This document shows, one piece after another, positions 34,927 through 47,088 of a stretch of 64,000 bases of DNA. Position 1 is the stretch's first letter. Every line of letters starts with the position of its first letter. Under the pieces are notes generated by a model. The model ran no database searches, had not been told where the DNA came from, and saw only the letters and a program-made list of their open reading frames with translations. Origin of the DNA: Paraburkholderia polaris (GTDB taxonomy: Bacteria > Pseudomonadota > Gammaproteobacteria > Burkholderiales > Burkholderiaceae); NCBI RefSeq assembly GCF_012927345.1, contig NZ_JABBGJ010000003.1, forward strand, positions 62,001-126,000, in the 5' to 3' direction. A program made the position numbers and the translations under genes.

Positions 34927-34946
34927 TGACCAAACTTGTCGAGAAT
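34922..34946. promoter_or_regulatory. IscR type-1 site 2 over the iscR -10 box
   Basis: The 25 bases begin ATACTTGACCAAACTTGTCG. It repeats the ATACTTGAC half of site 1 with a 27-base offset and has the GTC half on the other side. It overlaps the -10 box and start point. Confidence 0.65.
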
Positions 34947-34963
34947 TGCGGTTCCCACACCAT

Positions 34964-35494
34964 ATGAGACTCACCACGAAAGGCCGTTTCGCCGTCACGG
35001 CGATGATTGACCTGGCACTGCGCCAGGAGCAGGGCCCGGTGACGCTTGCGGGTATCAGCCAGCGCCAACATATCTCCCTGTCTTATCTCGAGCAGCTGTT
35101 TGGCAAGCTGCGTCGTCACGAAATCGTCGAGTCCGTGCGCGGACCGGGCGGCGGCTACAATCTGGCCCGCCGCGCTGAAGACGTGACCGTCGCCGACATC
35201 ATCATCGCGGTCGACGAACCGCTCGACGCCACCCAATGCGGCGGCAAGGGCTCGTGCGAGGGCACCAAACAGCACGACGGCCACTGCATGACGCACGAAT
35301 TGTGGTCGACGCTGAACCAGAAAATGGTCGAGTACCTGGATTCGGTCTCCCTGAAAGATCTGGTCGATCAGCAGCGTTCGCGCGAAGGTGCGCCGGCGGT
35401 GTTGCGTGACCGGCGCAACGAGGCGCCGGCGGTCGAACCCGCCCGCGTCGTGCCGAAAGGGCCTAATTCTGTTTTCAACATGGCCGGTTCCTAG
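34964..35494 (+). CDS. iscR: Rrf2-family iron-sulfur cluster regulator
   Basis: A 176-residue regulator that senses cluster supply. The winged helix is at the N-terminus ([19 protein letters not shown], then [29 protein letters not shown]). Cluster ligands are Cys92, Cys98 and Cys108, with His111. The Cys98-Cys108 loop is four residues longer than in E. coli. It has a longer, Pro/Arg-rich C-terminus. ATG 34964 is the conserved start. It is the first gene of the isc operon and likely represses itself through the two upstream sites. Confidence 0.95.
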   Translation: MRLTTKGRFAVTAMIDLALRQEQGPVTLAGISQRQHISLSYLEQLFGKLRRHEIVESVRGPGGGYNLARRAEDVTVADIIIAVDEPLDATQCGGKGSCEGTKQHDGHCMTHELWSTLNQKMVEYLDSVSLKDLVDQQRSREGAPAVLRDRRNEAPAVEPARVVPKGPNSVFNMAGS

Positions 35495-35568
35495 GCGCGG
35501 CAATCTGAACGCACCGCAGCCTGATCAGGAACCCAGAAGCCAGAGCAATGACGTCCCCGGAGCAATTG

Positions 35569-36792
35569 ATGAACAACGACACTCTCCACCTGCCCATTTA
35601 CATGGACTACAGCGCGACGACGCCGATCGATCCGCGCGTGGTGGACAAGATGATTCCGTATCTGCGTGAGCAGTTCGGCAACCCCGCATCGCGCAGTCAC
35701 TCGTATGGCTGGGATGCGGAACGTGCGGTCGAAGAAGCACGCGAGAACGTCGCGGCGCTGGTGAATGCCGATCCGCGCGAAATCATCTGGACCTCGGGCG
35801 CAACAGAGTCGGACAACCTCGCAATCAAGGGTGCCGCGCACTTCTACAAGAGCCGTGGCAAGCACATCATCACGGTGAAGACCGAGCACAAGGCTGTGCT
35901 CGACACCTGCCGCGAACTCGAACGCGAAGGCTTCGAAGTCACGTATCTGGATGTGAAGGACGACGGCCTGATCGACCTCGAGAAGTTCAAGGCCGCGATC
36001 CGCCCGGACACGATTCTGGTGTCGGTCATGTCGGTGAACAACGAGATCGGCGTGATCCAGGACATCGAGGCGATCGGCGAGATCACCCGTGAAAAAGGCA
36101 TCATTTTCCACGTCGACGCGGCGCAAGCCACGGGCAAGATTGCGATCGACCTGCAAAAGCTGAAGGTCGACCTGATGTCGTTCTCGGCGCACAAGACGTA
36201 CGGCCCGAAGGGCATCGGCGCGCTGTACGTGCGCCGCAAGCCGCGTATCCGTATCGAAGCGCAGATGCACGGCGGCGGTCACGAGCGCGGCATGCGTTCG
36301 GGCACGCTGGCTACGCACCAGATCGTCGGTATGGGTGAAGCGTTCCGTATCGCACGCGAAGAAATGGCGACGGAAAACGAACGCATCCGCATGCTGCGCG
36401 ACCGTCTGCTGCGCGGCCTGCAGGACATGGAAGAAACGTATGTGAACGGCGACATGGAAAAGCGTGTGCCGCACAACCTGAACATCAGCTTCAATTTCGT
36501 CGAAGGTGAATCGCTGATCATGGCGGTGAAAGATGTGGCGGTGTCGTCGGGCTCGGCGTGTACGTCGGCTTCGCTGGAACCGTCGTACGTGTTGCGCGCA
36601 CTGGGCCGTAACGACGAACTCGCGCACAGCTCGATCCGTTTTACGGTCGGTCGCTTCACGACGGAGCAGGATGTCGATTACGTGATCAACCTGTTGAAGA
36701 CCAAAATTTCGAAGCTGCGTGATCTGTCGCCGCTTTGGGAAATGCACCAGGACGGGATCGATATTTCGACGATCAAGTGGGCTGCGCACTGA
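35569..36792 (+). CDS. iscS: cysteine desulfurase
   Basis: A 407-residue PLP enzyme that takes sulfur from cysteine for Fe-S clusters and tRNA thiolation. It has His107 (TEHKAV), the PLP lysine Lys209 ([12 protein letters not shown]) and the persulfide cysteine Cys331 ([15 protein letters not shown]). ATG 35569 has GGAG seven bases upstream and gives standard length; an upstream in-frame ATG at 35548 would add seven residues. It is second in the operon. Confidence 0.97.
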   Translation: MNNDTLHLPIYMDYSATTPIDPRVVDKMIPYLREQFGNPASRSHSYGWDAERAVEEARENVAALVNADPREIIWTSGATESDNLAIKGAAHFYKSRGKHIITVKTEHKAVLDTCRELEREGFEVTYLDVKDDGLIDLEKFKAAIRPDTILVSVMSVNNEIGVIQDIEAIGEITREKGIIFHVDAAQATGKIAIDLQKLKVDLMSFSAHKTYGPKGIGALYVRRKPRIRIEAQMHGGGHERGMRSGTLATHQIVGMGEAFRIAREEMATENERIRMLRDRLLRGLQDMEETYVNGDMEKRVPHNLNISFNFVEGESLIMAVKDVAVSSGSACTSASLEPSYVLRALGRNDELAHSSIRFTVGRFTTEQDVDYVINLLKTKISKLRDLSPLWEMHQDGIDISTIKWAAH

Positions 36793-36856
36793 CGCGCCAA
36801 CGCTTCAACGTCGAAATCGCAACGAATGCAGGTTGAAACGAAACTAGGAGTTAATC

Positions 36857-37270
36857 ATGTCTTATAGCGAAAAGGTTCTGGACCACTACGAAAACCCGCG
36901 CAACGTCGGTTCCTTCGCGAAGGACGACGATGCAGTCGGCACCGGCATGGTCGGCGCACCGGCATGCGGCGACGTGATGAAACTGCAGATCCGCGTGGGC
37001 GCGGACGGCATCATCGAAGACGCAAAGTTCAAGACGTATGGCTGTGGTTCGGCGATCGCGTCGAGTTCGCTCGTCACCGAATGGGTGAAGGGCAAGACAC
37101 TCGATCAGGCAATGTCGATCAAGAACACGCAGATCGCCGAAGAACTGGCACTGCCGCCGGTGAAGATCCACTGCTCGATCCTCGCGGAAGACGCGATCAA
37201 GGCAGCAGTCGCCGATTACAAGCAACGTCACGGTGAAGCGGTCGTCGAAGGCGACAAGCAACACGCGTAA
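36857..37270 (+). CDS. iscU: iron-sulfur cluster scaffold protein
   Basis: A 137-residue scaffold on which 2Fe-2S clusters are built. The three cysteines are Cys37 (GAPACGD, with Asp39), Cys63 (YGCGSAIASS) and Cys106 (IHCSILAEDAI). LPPVK (99-103), the HscA-binding motif, is intact. AGGAG lies eight bases upstream of ATG 36857. It follows iscS after 64 bases. Confidence 0.97.
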   Translation: MSYSEKVLDHYENPRNVGSFAKDDDAVGTGMVGAPACGDVMKLQIRVGADGIIEDAKFKTYGCGSAIASSSLVTEWVKGKTLDQAMSIKNTQIAEELALPPVKIHCSILAEDAIKAAVADYKQRHGEAVVEGDKQHA

Positions 37271-37444
37271 GCGGCAATCGAGCGTGTGGTTGAGTGCTTG
37301 TTTGAGTGCTCATTCAGGTGAGTCGAAGCGGGCAGTGCAAGCAGAAAAGCACGGTCCGGCATGAGCGATATTTGATGCAGGCAGGGTCGCAGCGCGTCAG
37401 TAGGCATATGAATGCCGAACCCGCGTGGCGCAATGAGAAACGCT

Positions 37445-37768
37445 ATGGCAATTACGTTGACCGAAAAGGCAGCACAGCACGTCCAGAAGTATCTGACTCG
37501 CCGCGGCAAGGGTGTCGGGCTGCGCGTAGGTGTGCGCACCACGGGTTGCTCGGGTTTGGCCTACAAGCTCGAGTACGTGGATGAGCTCGCGCCCGAAGAT
37601 GAAGTGTTCGACTGCAACGGCGTGAAGATCATTGTCGACCCGAAAAGCCTCGCCTATATCGACGGCACCGAACTCGACTTCGCACGCGAAGGGTTGAACG
37701 AAGGCTTCAAGTTCAACAACCCGAACGTGAAGGACGAGTGCGGTTGCGGCGAATCGTTCCGCGTGTAA
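37445..37768 (+). CDS. iscA: A-type iron-sulfur carrier
   Basis: A 107-residue carrier with the three conserved cysteines Cys35 (TTGCSGLAY), Cys99 and Cys101 (DECGCGESF). ATG 37445 matches the family start MAITLTEKA; an upstream in-frame start would add 11 unconserved residues. It is separated from iscU by 174 bases, longer than other gaps in the operon. Confidence 0.96.
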   Translation: MAITLTEKAAQHVQKYLTRRGKGVGLRVGVRTTGCSGLAYKLEYVDELAPEDEVFDCNGVKIIVDPKSLAYIDGTELDFAREGLNEGFKFNNPNVKDECGCGESFRV

Positions 37769-37795
37769 ATCGGCTCATTCCGCGTGCAGCGGATC

Positions 37796-37819
37796 AAAGG
37801 CGGCGCGGGCCGCCTTTTT
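37796..37819 (+). terminator. weak hairpin after iscA
   Basis: AAAGGCGGC (37796-37804) pairs with GCCGCCTTT (37809-37817), followed by TT. It could act as a partial terminator that lowers expression of the downstream chaperone genes relative to iscRSUA. Confidence 0.5.
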
Positions 37820-37945
37820 AGTTTTATTCGCGCATTTGGGACACCGTCGTGCGGCTGACTTTGCCGCTGAACCTCCGCGGCGCTTTCGATCCGCGTTTTT
37901 AGCCTGCACTCCGGTGCGCTTTCCTGAACGGACTCCTTTTATCCG

Positions 37946-38473
37946 ATGGCCTCGCTGAACGACAGCCACTTCGACCTGTTCGACCTGCCGGCGCAATTCG
38001 CGCTCGACGCAGCGGCACTCGATCACGCCTACCGCACGGTGCAGGCGCAAGTGCATCCGGACCGCTTCGCGGCGGCCGGCGACGCGCAGAAGCGCATCGC
38101 GATGCAATGGGCAACGCGCACCAACGAGGCCTATCAGACGCTGCGCGATCCGCTGAAGCGCGCGACGTATCTGCTGCACCTGCGCGGCATCGACGTCGGC
38201 GCGCAGAACAACACGGCGATGGAGCCGGCGTTCCTGATGCAGCAGATGGAGTGGCGCGAAGGTATTGAAGACGCGGCCGCGGCGAATAACGTCGACGCGC
38301 TCGACGCCTTGCTGACGGAACTGCGCGACGAAGAACGCATGCGCTTTGACAAGCTCTGCGCACTGCTCGACAGCGGCGCGAATCAGCCGGCGGGCGAGGC
38401 GGTGCGGCAGTTGATGTTCATCGAGCGGGTGGCGTCGGAAATCGGCACGCAGATCGAGCGGCTCGAGAACTAG
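37946..38473 (+). CDS. hscB: Fe-S biogenesis J-domain co-chaperone
   Basis: A 175-residue partner of HscA. The N-terminal J domain has the HPD motif ([11 protein letters not shown], about residue 37) and the C-terminal helical domain binds IscU ([30 protein letters not shown]). The length is normal. It lies between iscA and hscA in the standard order. Confidence 0.95.
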   Translation: MASLNDSHFDLFDLPAQFALDAAALDHAYRTVQAQVHPDRFAAAGDAQKRIAMQWATRTNEAYQTLRDPLKRATYLLHLRGIDVGAQNNTAMEPAFLMQQMEWREGIEDAAAANNVDALDALLTELRDEERMRFDKLCALLDSGANQPAGEAVRQLMFIERVASEIGTQIERLEN

Positions 38474-38591
38474 CGGTCCGGCGCTCCGGCGTCCCGGCGC
38501 TGCGCATGAATATGCAGCCATAGCAGCCGTAGCAATATATCCAGCAACGCGAAAATTCAGGACGGGGCCAAGCGGCTCCGAGAAGATCCAG

Positions 38592-40463
<1,872 letters not shown>

Positions 40464-40606
40464 ACGTCTTGCGGTGTGGCCGCGCCATGCTGCGCGTCAG
40501 CCGGCAATGAACCGCGCCGCACGGACTTTTTAAGTCCGTGCGGCGCCAGTAAAATGGTACGGAGCCTGTTTGCGGCCGCCGTGCCGCAGACCCAAACGGA
40601 AAATGT

Positions 40607-40948
40607 ATGCCTCAAATCGTTGTGCTGCCTCACGTCGAACTGTGCCCGGAAGGCGCGGTGATCGATGCTGTGCCCGGCAAGAGCATCTGCGACAATCTGC
40701 TCGATAACGGCATCGAAATCGAGCACGCGTGCGAGAAGTCCTGCGCGTGCACAACCTGCCACGTGATCGTGCGTGAGGGTTTCGCCGCCTTGACGCCGTC
40801 CGAGGAAGACGAGGACGATCTACTGGACAAGGCGTGGGGGCTCGAACCGGCCTCGCGTCTGTCGTGCCAGGCGATGGTGCCGGCCGAGCAGGATCTGGTC
40901 GTCGAGATCCCGCGCTACTCGATCAATCACGCGAAGGAAAATCACTAA
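40607..40948 (+). CDS. fdx: ISC-type 2Fe-2S ferredoxin
   Basis: A 113-residue adrenodoxin-type ferredoxin supplying electrons for cluster assembly. Ligands Cys42, Cys48, Cys51 and Cys87 form the CX5CX2C...C pattern (HACEKSCACTTCHV, SRLSCQA). The acidic EEDEDDLLD helix matches the family. Confidence 0.96.
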   Translation: MPQIVVLPHVELCPEGAVIDAVPGKSICDNLLDNGIEIEHACEKSCACTTCHVIVREGFAALTPSEEDEDDLLDKAWGLEPASRLSCQAMVPAEQDLVVEIPRYSINHAKENH

Positions 40949-40963
40949 CCGGAGGATGCAGCC

Positions 40964-41161
40964 ATGAAGTGGACCGATACGCAAGACATCGCGATGGCCC
41001 TGACTGACAAGCACCAGGCCATCGATCCGCAGCAGGTGCGCTTCACTGATTTGCACCGCTGGGTCACCGAGCTGGAAGGTTTCGACGACGACCCTAACCG
41101 GTCGAACGAAAAGATCCTTGAAGCGATTCAGGCTGCATGGATCGAAGACGCGGACTACTGA
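40964..41161 (+). CDS. iscX: IscX (YfhJ) iron-binding accessory protein
   Basis: A 65-residue acidic protein that modulates IscS and may deliver iron. The sequence MKWTDTQDIAMALTDKHQAIDPQQVRFTDLHRWVTELEGFDDDP is the canonical form. GGAGGATGCAGCC precedes the ATG. It is the last gene of the operon, 15 bases after fdx. Confidence 0.95.
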   Translation: MKWTDTQDIAMALTDKHQAIDPQQVRFTDLHRWVTELEGFDDDPNRSNEKILEAIQAAWIEDADY

Positions 41162-41224
41162 GCACAATGCCGGCTTGTCCGCTGGCGGCGGGGTGCGATT
41201 GATGCCGCTCCGGCTACGGCAAAG

Positions 41225-41256
41225 AAAAAGGCGATTCCATTGGAATCGCCTTTTTT
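41225..41256. terminator. terminator of the isc operon
   Basis: AAAAAGGCGATTCCA pairs with TGGAATCGCCTTTTT. It is also placed to end the convergent glycine-zipper gene transcript. Confidence 0.9.
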
Positions 41257-41287
41257 AACGCCTGGAGAATCTTCAGGCTGTCAGCGG

Positions 41288-42010
41288 TCAGCTTGCTACG
41301 AGCGTGCCGTTTTCGACCCGCACGCGTTGGCCTTGCTGGAACGGCGGCGCTTCGTGATACGTGAAGTAGCGCGTCTTGCCGCTTTCCATCCGCACCCGCA
41401 CGGAATAGGACGTCGTGCTGCGGATGTGCTTTTCAACCGAGTTACCGGCCAGGCCGCCGCCGAGCACGCCGAGCACCGTCATCGCGGTACGGCCGTTGCC
41501 GCTGCCGAACTGGTTGCCTACTACGCCGCCGGCCACTGCGCCGCCGACCGCGCCGATACCCGTGCCATGGCCTTCCTGACGTACCGCCGAGATGCCTTCG
41601 ACCGTACCGCAGGTCGAGCAGTAAGCCGGTTGCGACGGCTGTTGCTGAGCGTACTGCGGTGCCGGTTGGGCCTGTTGCTGCTGGGCATACTGTTGTTGCT
41701 GCGTCGGCGCCGGGGCGCGTTGAGGTGGCTGTTGCTGCGCTGCCTGTTGCGCTTCGGTTTGCGCAGCAGCCTGGGCAGCCTGTTGAGCGGCCGGATTTGC
41801 CGGCGCTGCCGAATCGACCACGCCCGGTTGGGTGGCCACTTGCGCAGCCTGGGTCTGATCGGTTTGCGCGCCGCTGCTCGACGCCTTCGGGAACAGCCCC
41901 GTGACGGCCGCTGTCGCGGCGAGACTGGCGATGATCACTGCACCCGCGGCAGTAGCGACGAGCGGGTGAAGACGACGTTGTTGCGTGGGTTTGGTATCTG
42001 GATTATCCAT
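41288..42010 (-). CDS. glycine-zipper (2TM) membrane protein with Gln/Ala-rich linker
   Basis: A 240-residue protein. An N-terminal anchor (PLVATAAGAVIIASLAATAAVTGLF, about 16-40) is followed by a Gln/Ala/Pro-rich linker (about 48-130). Then comes CSTCGTVEGISAVRQEG and a glycine zipper (GTGIGAVGGAVAGGVVGNQFGSGNGRTAMTVLGVLGGGLAGNSVEKH), related to the SlyB/Rick_17kDa outer-membrane family, and a small beta domain at the end. No lipobox, so it is anchored by the helix. Function unknown; related proteins affect envelope stability. Confidence 0.85.
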   Translation of the reverse strand: MDNPDTKPTQQRRLHPLVATAAGAVIIASLAATAAVTGLFPKASSSGAQTDQTQAAQVATQPGVVDSAAPANPAAQQAAQAAAQTEAQQAAQQQPPQRAPAPTQQQQYAQQQQAQPAPQYAQQQPSQPAYCSTCGTVEGISAVRQEGHGTGIGAVGGAVAGGVVGNQFGSGNGRTAMTVLGVLGGGLAGNSVEKHIRSTTSYSVRVRMESGKTRYFTYHEAPPFQQGQRVRVENGTLVAS

Positions 42011-42343
42011 TTTGGCCTCCGTCTGGAGCAGAGTCGACTGTTATTAAGACTGAGTGTCGGGCAAATCGATCCCGGGAGGGTTTCAATTTGTAACCATTTC
42101 CGGGCAATCATCGCGGCTCGTTCGCGTCAAACGGCGCGAAGCGCGGCGGGGTGCCTTGATTTCTTGCGGGTCCGGAGCAGGTTGAGAAAACCGCAGCCTG
42201 TCTGCCGATGCGCACCTTTTACCGATGGTTACAAACCGTCAGGTTACAGCAGCCGGTGTTTTTCGGGTGCCGCAAGAAAAAACGCCCGGCATCGTGCCGG
42301 GCGTTGTTCTTTTTGCGAGCCATTGACGCGAGCGACGCAACAA
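42011..42343. other. gap between the glycine-zipper gene and lysS, with terminator
   Basis: It should contain the promoter of the glycine-zipper gene (minus strand); I see no clear boxes. AACGCCCGGCA (42281-42291) and TGCCGGGCGTT (42295-42305) form the lysS terminator. No gene is supported. Confidence 0.6.
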
Positions 42344-43900
42344 TCAGTCTTCGCGGCGCAGATGCGGGAACAGAATCACGTCGCGAATGCTCGGGCTGTC
42401 GGTCAGCATCATCACCAGACGGTCGATACCGATGCCGCAACCGCCGGCCGGCGGCATGCCGTATTCCAGCGCACGGATGTAGTCGGCGTCGTAGAACATC
42501 GCTTCTTCGTCGCCGGCGTCTTTCTGGTCGACCTGCTTCTTGAAGCGGGCGGCCTGGTCTTCCGGATCGTTCAGTTCCGAGAAACCGTTGGCGATTTCAC
42601 GGCCCGTGATGAACAGCTCGAAACGCTCGGTGATGCCGGCGACCTTGTCCGACGCGCGCGCCAAAGGCGACACTTCGATCGGGTAGTCGATGATGTAGGT
42701 CGGCTCCCACAACTGCGACTCGGCGGTCTCTTCGAACAGCGCCAGTTGCAGCGCGCCCACGCCCGCGTTCAGGAACTGCGGCTGCGACGCGTCCACGCCG
42801 AACTTCTTCAGTTCCGTGCGCAGGAATGCGCTGTCGGCCAGTTGTTCGCTCGTGTATTGCGGCGCGTACTTCTGGATCGCCTGCGTGATCGTCAGGCGAT
42901 GGAACGGCTTCGCGAGATCGAGTTCACGGCCCTGATAAGTGATCGTGGCGGTGCCCAGCGCGTCGATCGCCGCCTGGCGGATCAACTGCTCGGTGAAGTC
43001 CATCAGCCACTGATAATCGGTGTACGCCGCATAGAACTCGATCATCGTGAATTCCGGATTGTGGCGTACCGACACGCCCTCATTGCGGAAATTCCGGTTG
43101 ATCTCGAACACACGCTCGAAGCCGCCGACGACGAGGCGCTTCAGATACAGTTCCGGCGCGATGCGCAGGAACATCTGCATATCGAGCGCGTTGTGGTGCG
43201 TTTTGAACGGCTTGGCCGCCGCGCCGCCCGGAATCGGGTGCAGCATCGGCGTTTCGACTTCCATGAAATCGGCATCTGCCATGAACTTGCGGATCGACGA
43301 GATCGCCTTGGTGCGCGCGACGAAGGTCTTGCGCGTTTCCGGCGTGACGATCAGGTCGACGTAGCGCTGGCGGTACTTCATTTCCTGGTCCGACAGACCG
43401 TGGAACTTGTCCGGCAGCGGGCGCAACGACTTCGACAGCAGTCGCAGTTCGGTACAGCGCACCGACAGTTCGCCCTTATTGGTGCGGAACAGCACGCCGC
43501 GCGCCGCGACGATGTCGCCCATGTCCCACTTCTTGAAGGCGTCGTACGTTTCCTGGCCGACGTCTGCCGGCGTGATGAAGAACTGGATCTGACCCGAACC
43601 GTCGCGCACGGTCGCAAAGCTCGCCTTGCCCATCACGCGCTTGAGCATCATGCGCCCGGCAATCGCGACTTCGAGCGGATTGGCTTCGAGTGTTTCCTTG
43701 TCGGTTTCGACATACTGCGTTTGCAGATCCGCAGCATGGTGCGTGGGACGGAAATCGTTCGGGTAGGCGACGCCTTGCTCACGCAGTTCGCGCAGCTTTT
43801 CACGGCGCTCGGCCATGATCTTGTTGTCGTCTACCTCGGGCACGACATTTGGCTGGGCCGCATTTGGCTGGGCCGCATTCGGCTGGGTCGGTTCGGTCAT
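42344..43900 (-). CDS. lysS: lysyl-tRNA synthetase (class II)
   Basis: A 518-residue cytoplasmic synthetase. Anticodon-binding OB domain lies near 75-180 ([26 protein letters not shown]). Class II motifs follow: motif 2 [20 protein letters not shown] and motif 3 [30 protein letters not shown] 43900 (MTEPTQ) is the conserved type of start. The N-terminus carries a QPNAA repeat from a 15-bp triplication at 43846-43890. It is downstream of prfB in the usual recJ-prfB-lysS order. Confidence 0.96.
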   Translation of the reverse strand: MTEPTQPNAAQPNAAQPNVVPEVDDNKIMAERREKLRELREQGVAYPNDFRPTHHAADLQTQYVETDKETLEANPLEVAIAGRMMLKRVMGKASFATVRDGSGQIQFFITPADVGQETYDAFKKWDMGDIVAARGVLFRTNKGELSVRCTELRLLSKSLRPLPDKFHGLSDQEMKYRQRYVDLIVTPETRKTFVARTKAISSIRKFMADADFMEVETPMLHPIPGGAAAKPFKTHHNALDMQMFLRIAPELYLKRLVVGGFERVFEINRNFRNEGVSVRHNPEFTMIEFYAAYTDYQWLMDFTEQLIRQAAIDALGTATITYQGRELDLAKPFHRLTITQAIQKYAPQYTSEQLADSAFLRTELKKFGVDASQPQFLNAGVGALQLALFEETAESQLWEPTYIIDYPIEVSPLARASDKVAGITERFELFITGREIANGFSELNDPEDQAARFKKQVDQKDAGDEEAMFYDADYIRALEYGMPPAGGCGIGIDRLVMMLTDSPSIRDVILFPHLRRED

Positions 43901-44023
43901 GATGATTTGGTATTCGGTGGCCCGCATCGGGGTGCCCCACATGCGGGTGGCCAGTCAGTGAAAAAACCTCAGGCGGTAAAAAGATGCGGCGCAGCGATGC
44001 GATGCATGCCGCGCCGGTTGCGC

Positions 44024-45128
44024 TTAGACGCCCTGTTTCAGGCTGGCGCTGATGAACGGATCGAGGTCGCCGTCGAGCACGCTCTTGGTATTGCTGATTT
44101 CGACGTTGGTGCGCAGATCCTTGATACGGCTGTTGTCCAGCACGTACGAGCGGATCTGATGACCCCAGCCCACATCGGTCTTGCCGGCCTCGAGCTTGTC
44201 CTGCTCTTCCTGCCGCTTGCGGATTTCCGCTTCGTACAGGCGCGATTTCAGCATGGCCATCGCTTCAGCCCGGTTGCGGTGCTGCGAACGGTCGTTCTGG
44301 CACTGCACGACGATGCCCGACGGCATGTGCGTAATCCGCACGGCCGAATCGGTCTTGTTGATGTGCTGACCGCCCGCGCCGGACGCGCGGTACGTGTCGA
44401 TGCGCAGATCGGCCGGATTGACGTCGACTTCGATCGAATCGTCGATTTCCGGGTACACGAACACCGACGAGAACGACGTATGGCGGCCGCCCGATGAGTC
44501 GAACGGCGATTTGCGCACGAGGCGGTGCACGCCGGTTTCGGTGCGCAAAAAGCCGTACGCGTAGTCGCCTTCGATCTTGATCGTGGCGTTCTTGATGCCC
44601 GCGACGTCGCCTTCGGTCTGTTCCAGTATTTCGGTCTTGAAGCCCTTGCGCTCGCAGTAGCGCAGGTATTGGCGCAGCAGCATGGACGCCCAGTCGCACG
44701 CTTCGGTGCCGCCGGCGCCGGCTTGAATGTCGAGGAATGCGTTGTTCGGGTCGGCCGGATTCGCGAACATCCGGCGGAATTCCATGTCGGCGACGCGTTG
44801 CTCGATGCCTTGCGCGTCGGATTCGCAGGCGAGGAGGGTTTCCTCGTCGGCTTCTTCGCGGGCCATGTCGAACAGGTCCTGCGCGTCGCGCAGGTCGTTA
44901 TCGAGCGACGTGAGCTTGCCGACGACGTCGTCGAGCAGTTTCTTTTCCCGGCCGAGGGCCTGGGCGTGCTTCGAGTCGTTCCAGACGTCCGGGTCTTCGA
45001 GTTCCCGGTTGACTTCGATTAGACGCAGTGCTTTGTCGTCGTAGTCAAAGATACCCCCGTAGCGAGTCTGCGCGAGTGCGCAGGTCCGCCAGAGAGGCTT
45101 CGATCGCGTTGAGACGTTCCGCTTCCAT
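44024..45128 (-). CDS. prfB: peptide chain release factor 2, with programmed +1 frameshift
   Basis: RF2 recognises UAA and UGA stops. Translation starts at ATG 45128 ([27 protein letters not shown]) and meets an in-frame TGA at 45047-45045 after 27 codons. The context CGGGGG-TAT-CTT-TGA-C is the classic slip site: an SD-like G run three bases before CTT, then a rare stop. Skipping one T resumes at GAC ([16 protein letters not shown]) and runs to 44024, giving about 367 residues. [14 protein letters not shown] (the GGQ catalytic motif) is present; the stop-codon recognition loop was not checked. RF2 level controls its own frameshift. Confidence 0.96.
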
Positions 45129-45353
45129 GTCGATCTTTTATAGCTTCGTAAAAAGGAGAAATTATAGCCGATCGGCGCCCCGCGCCGGAGGCTCTCGAGC
45201 GACCCGGCGCGGGTTTGGGGTTGATTTTGCGATGATTTTTGGCGCTTTCGAGCGGCGCCGGGCATACGGTACACCCAGCCATGGGTAGCCGGCGCACGCG
45301 CCAGGCGCAGACCTCCCGGCGCGGACGCAGGGTAGCGAAGGGCCGTGCGCGTT

Positions 45354-47060
45354 TCAGCTCGCCGCGTGCTCGACGATCAATTGCACGCGCGACACGCCAT
45401 TCCACGTGTCGCTGGCCAACCGGTATGCGACGGTGGTGCGCGAGGGCAGCGTGTCGGTGTGATTGAACCAGATCGCGTTGAAACGCTGGCGGCCGCGCAC
45501 CAGTTGCAATTTCAGATGTTTGTCTTTGACCAGCGCCTGCGAGGCGATGTCGAATTCGCCGGAAAACACCGGCGCCGGGAAGCCCTGGCCCCATACGGCG
45601 GCGTCGAGCATTTCGACGAATTGCGGCGTGAAATAGGCGTCTTCGAGTTCGCCGTCGGTTTCGACCGTGCGCGAAAGCGCCTCTTCGGACAGCCATTCGC
45701 GGCCTACCGCCTCGAACGCTGCAGTAAAGCGCTGCACGTCGGCGGCGGCGATCGTCAGGCCCGCGGCCATCGCGTGGCCGCCGAATTTGACGATCAGACC
45801 CGGTTCGCGCTTCGAAATCAGATCGAGCGCATCACGCAGATGGAACCCCGAGATCGAGCGGCCCGAGCCTTTGACGAGCTGGCCGCTGTCATCGGCGAGC
45901 GCGAACGTGAACGACGGCCGGTGGAATTTCTCTTTCAACCGTCCGGCGACGATACCGATCACGCCCTGGTGCCAGCTCGGATTGAACAGCGTGATGGTGG
46001 TCGTGCCGTCGGGATTGATTGCCGAGAGGTCTTCGAGCGCCTGCTGCTGCATGCCGGCTTCGATTTCGCGGCGCTCGCGGTTCATCGTGTCGAGCTGCTG
46101 CGCGAGATCCCATGCGCGGCCGATGTCGTCGGTGGTCAGGCACTCGATGCCGAGCGACATGTCCGACAGGCGGCCGGCCGCGTTCAGGCGCGGGCCGAGC
46201 GCGAAACCGAGGTCGAAACCCGACGCGCTGCGGGCGTCGCGCGCGGCGGCGCGAAAGAGGGCGGCGATGCCCGGCTGCATCTTGCCTTTGCGAATCCGCT
46301 GCAGGCCTTGCGCGACCAGCACGCGGTTATTGCCGTCGAGCTTGACCACGTCGGCCACCGTGCCGAGCGCGACCAGATCGAGCAGGCCGTCCAGACGCGG
46401 CTCGGGGAAATCGTCGTTGAAGGCGCCGCGGCGGCGCAATTCCGCGCGCAATGCCAGCAGCACATAAAACATCACGCCGACACCGGCGATGCACTTGCTC
46501 GGGAACGTGCAGCCCGGCTGGTTCGGATTGACGATGGCGCGTGCAGCCGGCAGTTCGTCGCCGGGGAGGTGATGGTCGGTGACCAGCACGTCAATGCCGA
46601 GCGCATTGGCCGCTTCCACGCCGTCGACGCTGGCGATGCCGTTATCGACTGTAATCAGCAGTTCCGGCTTGCCCGACGCACTGCGGGCGGCCAGCGCGAC
46701 GATCTCGGGCGTCAGGCCATAACCGTACTCAAAGCGGTTCGGGACCAGATACTCGATCTGGCCGCCGAACATGCGCAGGCCGCGCACGGCGACCGCGCAG
46801 GCGGTGGCGCCGTCGCAGTCGTAGTCGGCGACCACCAGCATGCGGCGCTTGTTCTGGATCGCATCGGCGAGCAGCGCCGCGGCCTCTTCGCAGCCCTTGA
46901 GCGCAACAGGCGGCACGAGCCGCGCGAGACCGGTTTCGATTTCATCGGGCATGCACACACCGCGTGCGGCATACAGGCGCGCCAGCACCGGATGCAGGCC
47001 GTGGCGGGTGAGGATTTCGGCGTCGACCGGGGAGCCGGCGCGCGTAACGATTCGAGTCAT
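45354..47060 (-). CDS. recJ: single-strand-specific 5'-3' exonuclease
   Basis: A 568-residue repair nuclease of the DHH family. Metal-binding motifs are present: [12 protein letters not shown] (motif I), [24 protein letters not shown] (DHH) and [10 protein letters not shown]. The DHHA1 domain has [13 protein letters not shown] and [12 protein letters not shown]. The length is normal. It is upstream of prfB with a 225-base gap. Confidence 0.95.
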   Translation of the reverse strand: MTRIVTRAGSPVDAEILTRHGLHPVLARLYAARGVCMPDEIETGLARLVPPVALKGCEEAAALLADAIQNKRRMLVVADYDCDGATACAVAVRGLRMFGGQIEYLVPNRFEYGYGLTPEIVALAARSASGKPELLITVDNGIASVDGVEAANALGIDVLVTDHHLPGDELPAARAIVNPNQPGCTFPSKCIAGVGVMFYVLLALRAELRRRGAFNDDFPEPRLDGLLDLVALGTVADVVKLDGNNRVLVAQGLQRIRKGKMQPGIAALFRAAARDARSASGFDLGFALGPRLNAAGRLSDMSLGIECLTTDDIGRAWDLAQQLDTMNRERREIEAGMQQQALEDLSAINPDGTTTITLFNPSWHQGVIGIVAGRLKEKFHRPSFTFALADDSGQLVKGSGRSISGFHLRDALDLISKREPGLIVKFGGHAMAAGLTIAAADVQRFTAAFEAVGREWLSEEALSRTVETDGELEDAYFTPQFVEMLDAAVWGQGFPAPVFSGEFDIASQALVKDKHLKLQLVRGRQRFNAIWFNHTDTLPSRTTVAYRLASDTWNGVSRVQLIVEHAAS

Positions 47061-47088
47061 TCGGAAAGGCCGTGGATCATTCGATAAG

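Noticed and set aside
41240..44497. A 1085-codon open frame on the plus strand across the glycine-zipper gene, lysS and prfB
   Set aside because: It is antisense to three well-supported genes, has no ribosome site or domain, and crosses intergenic gaps.
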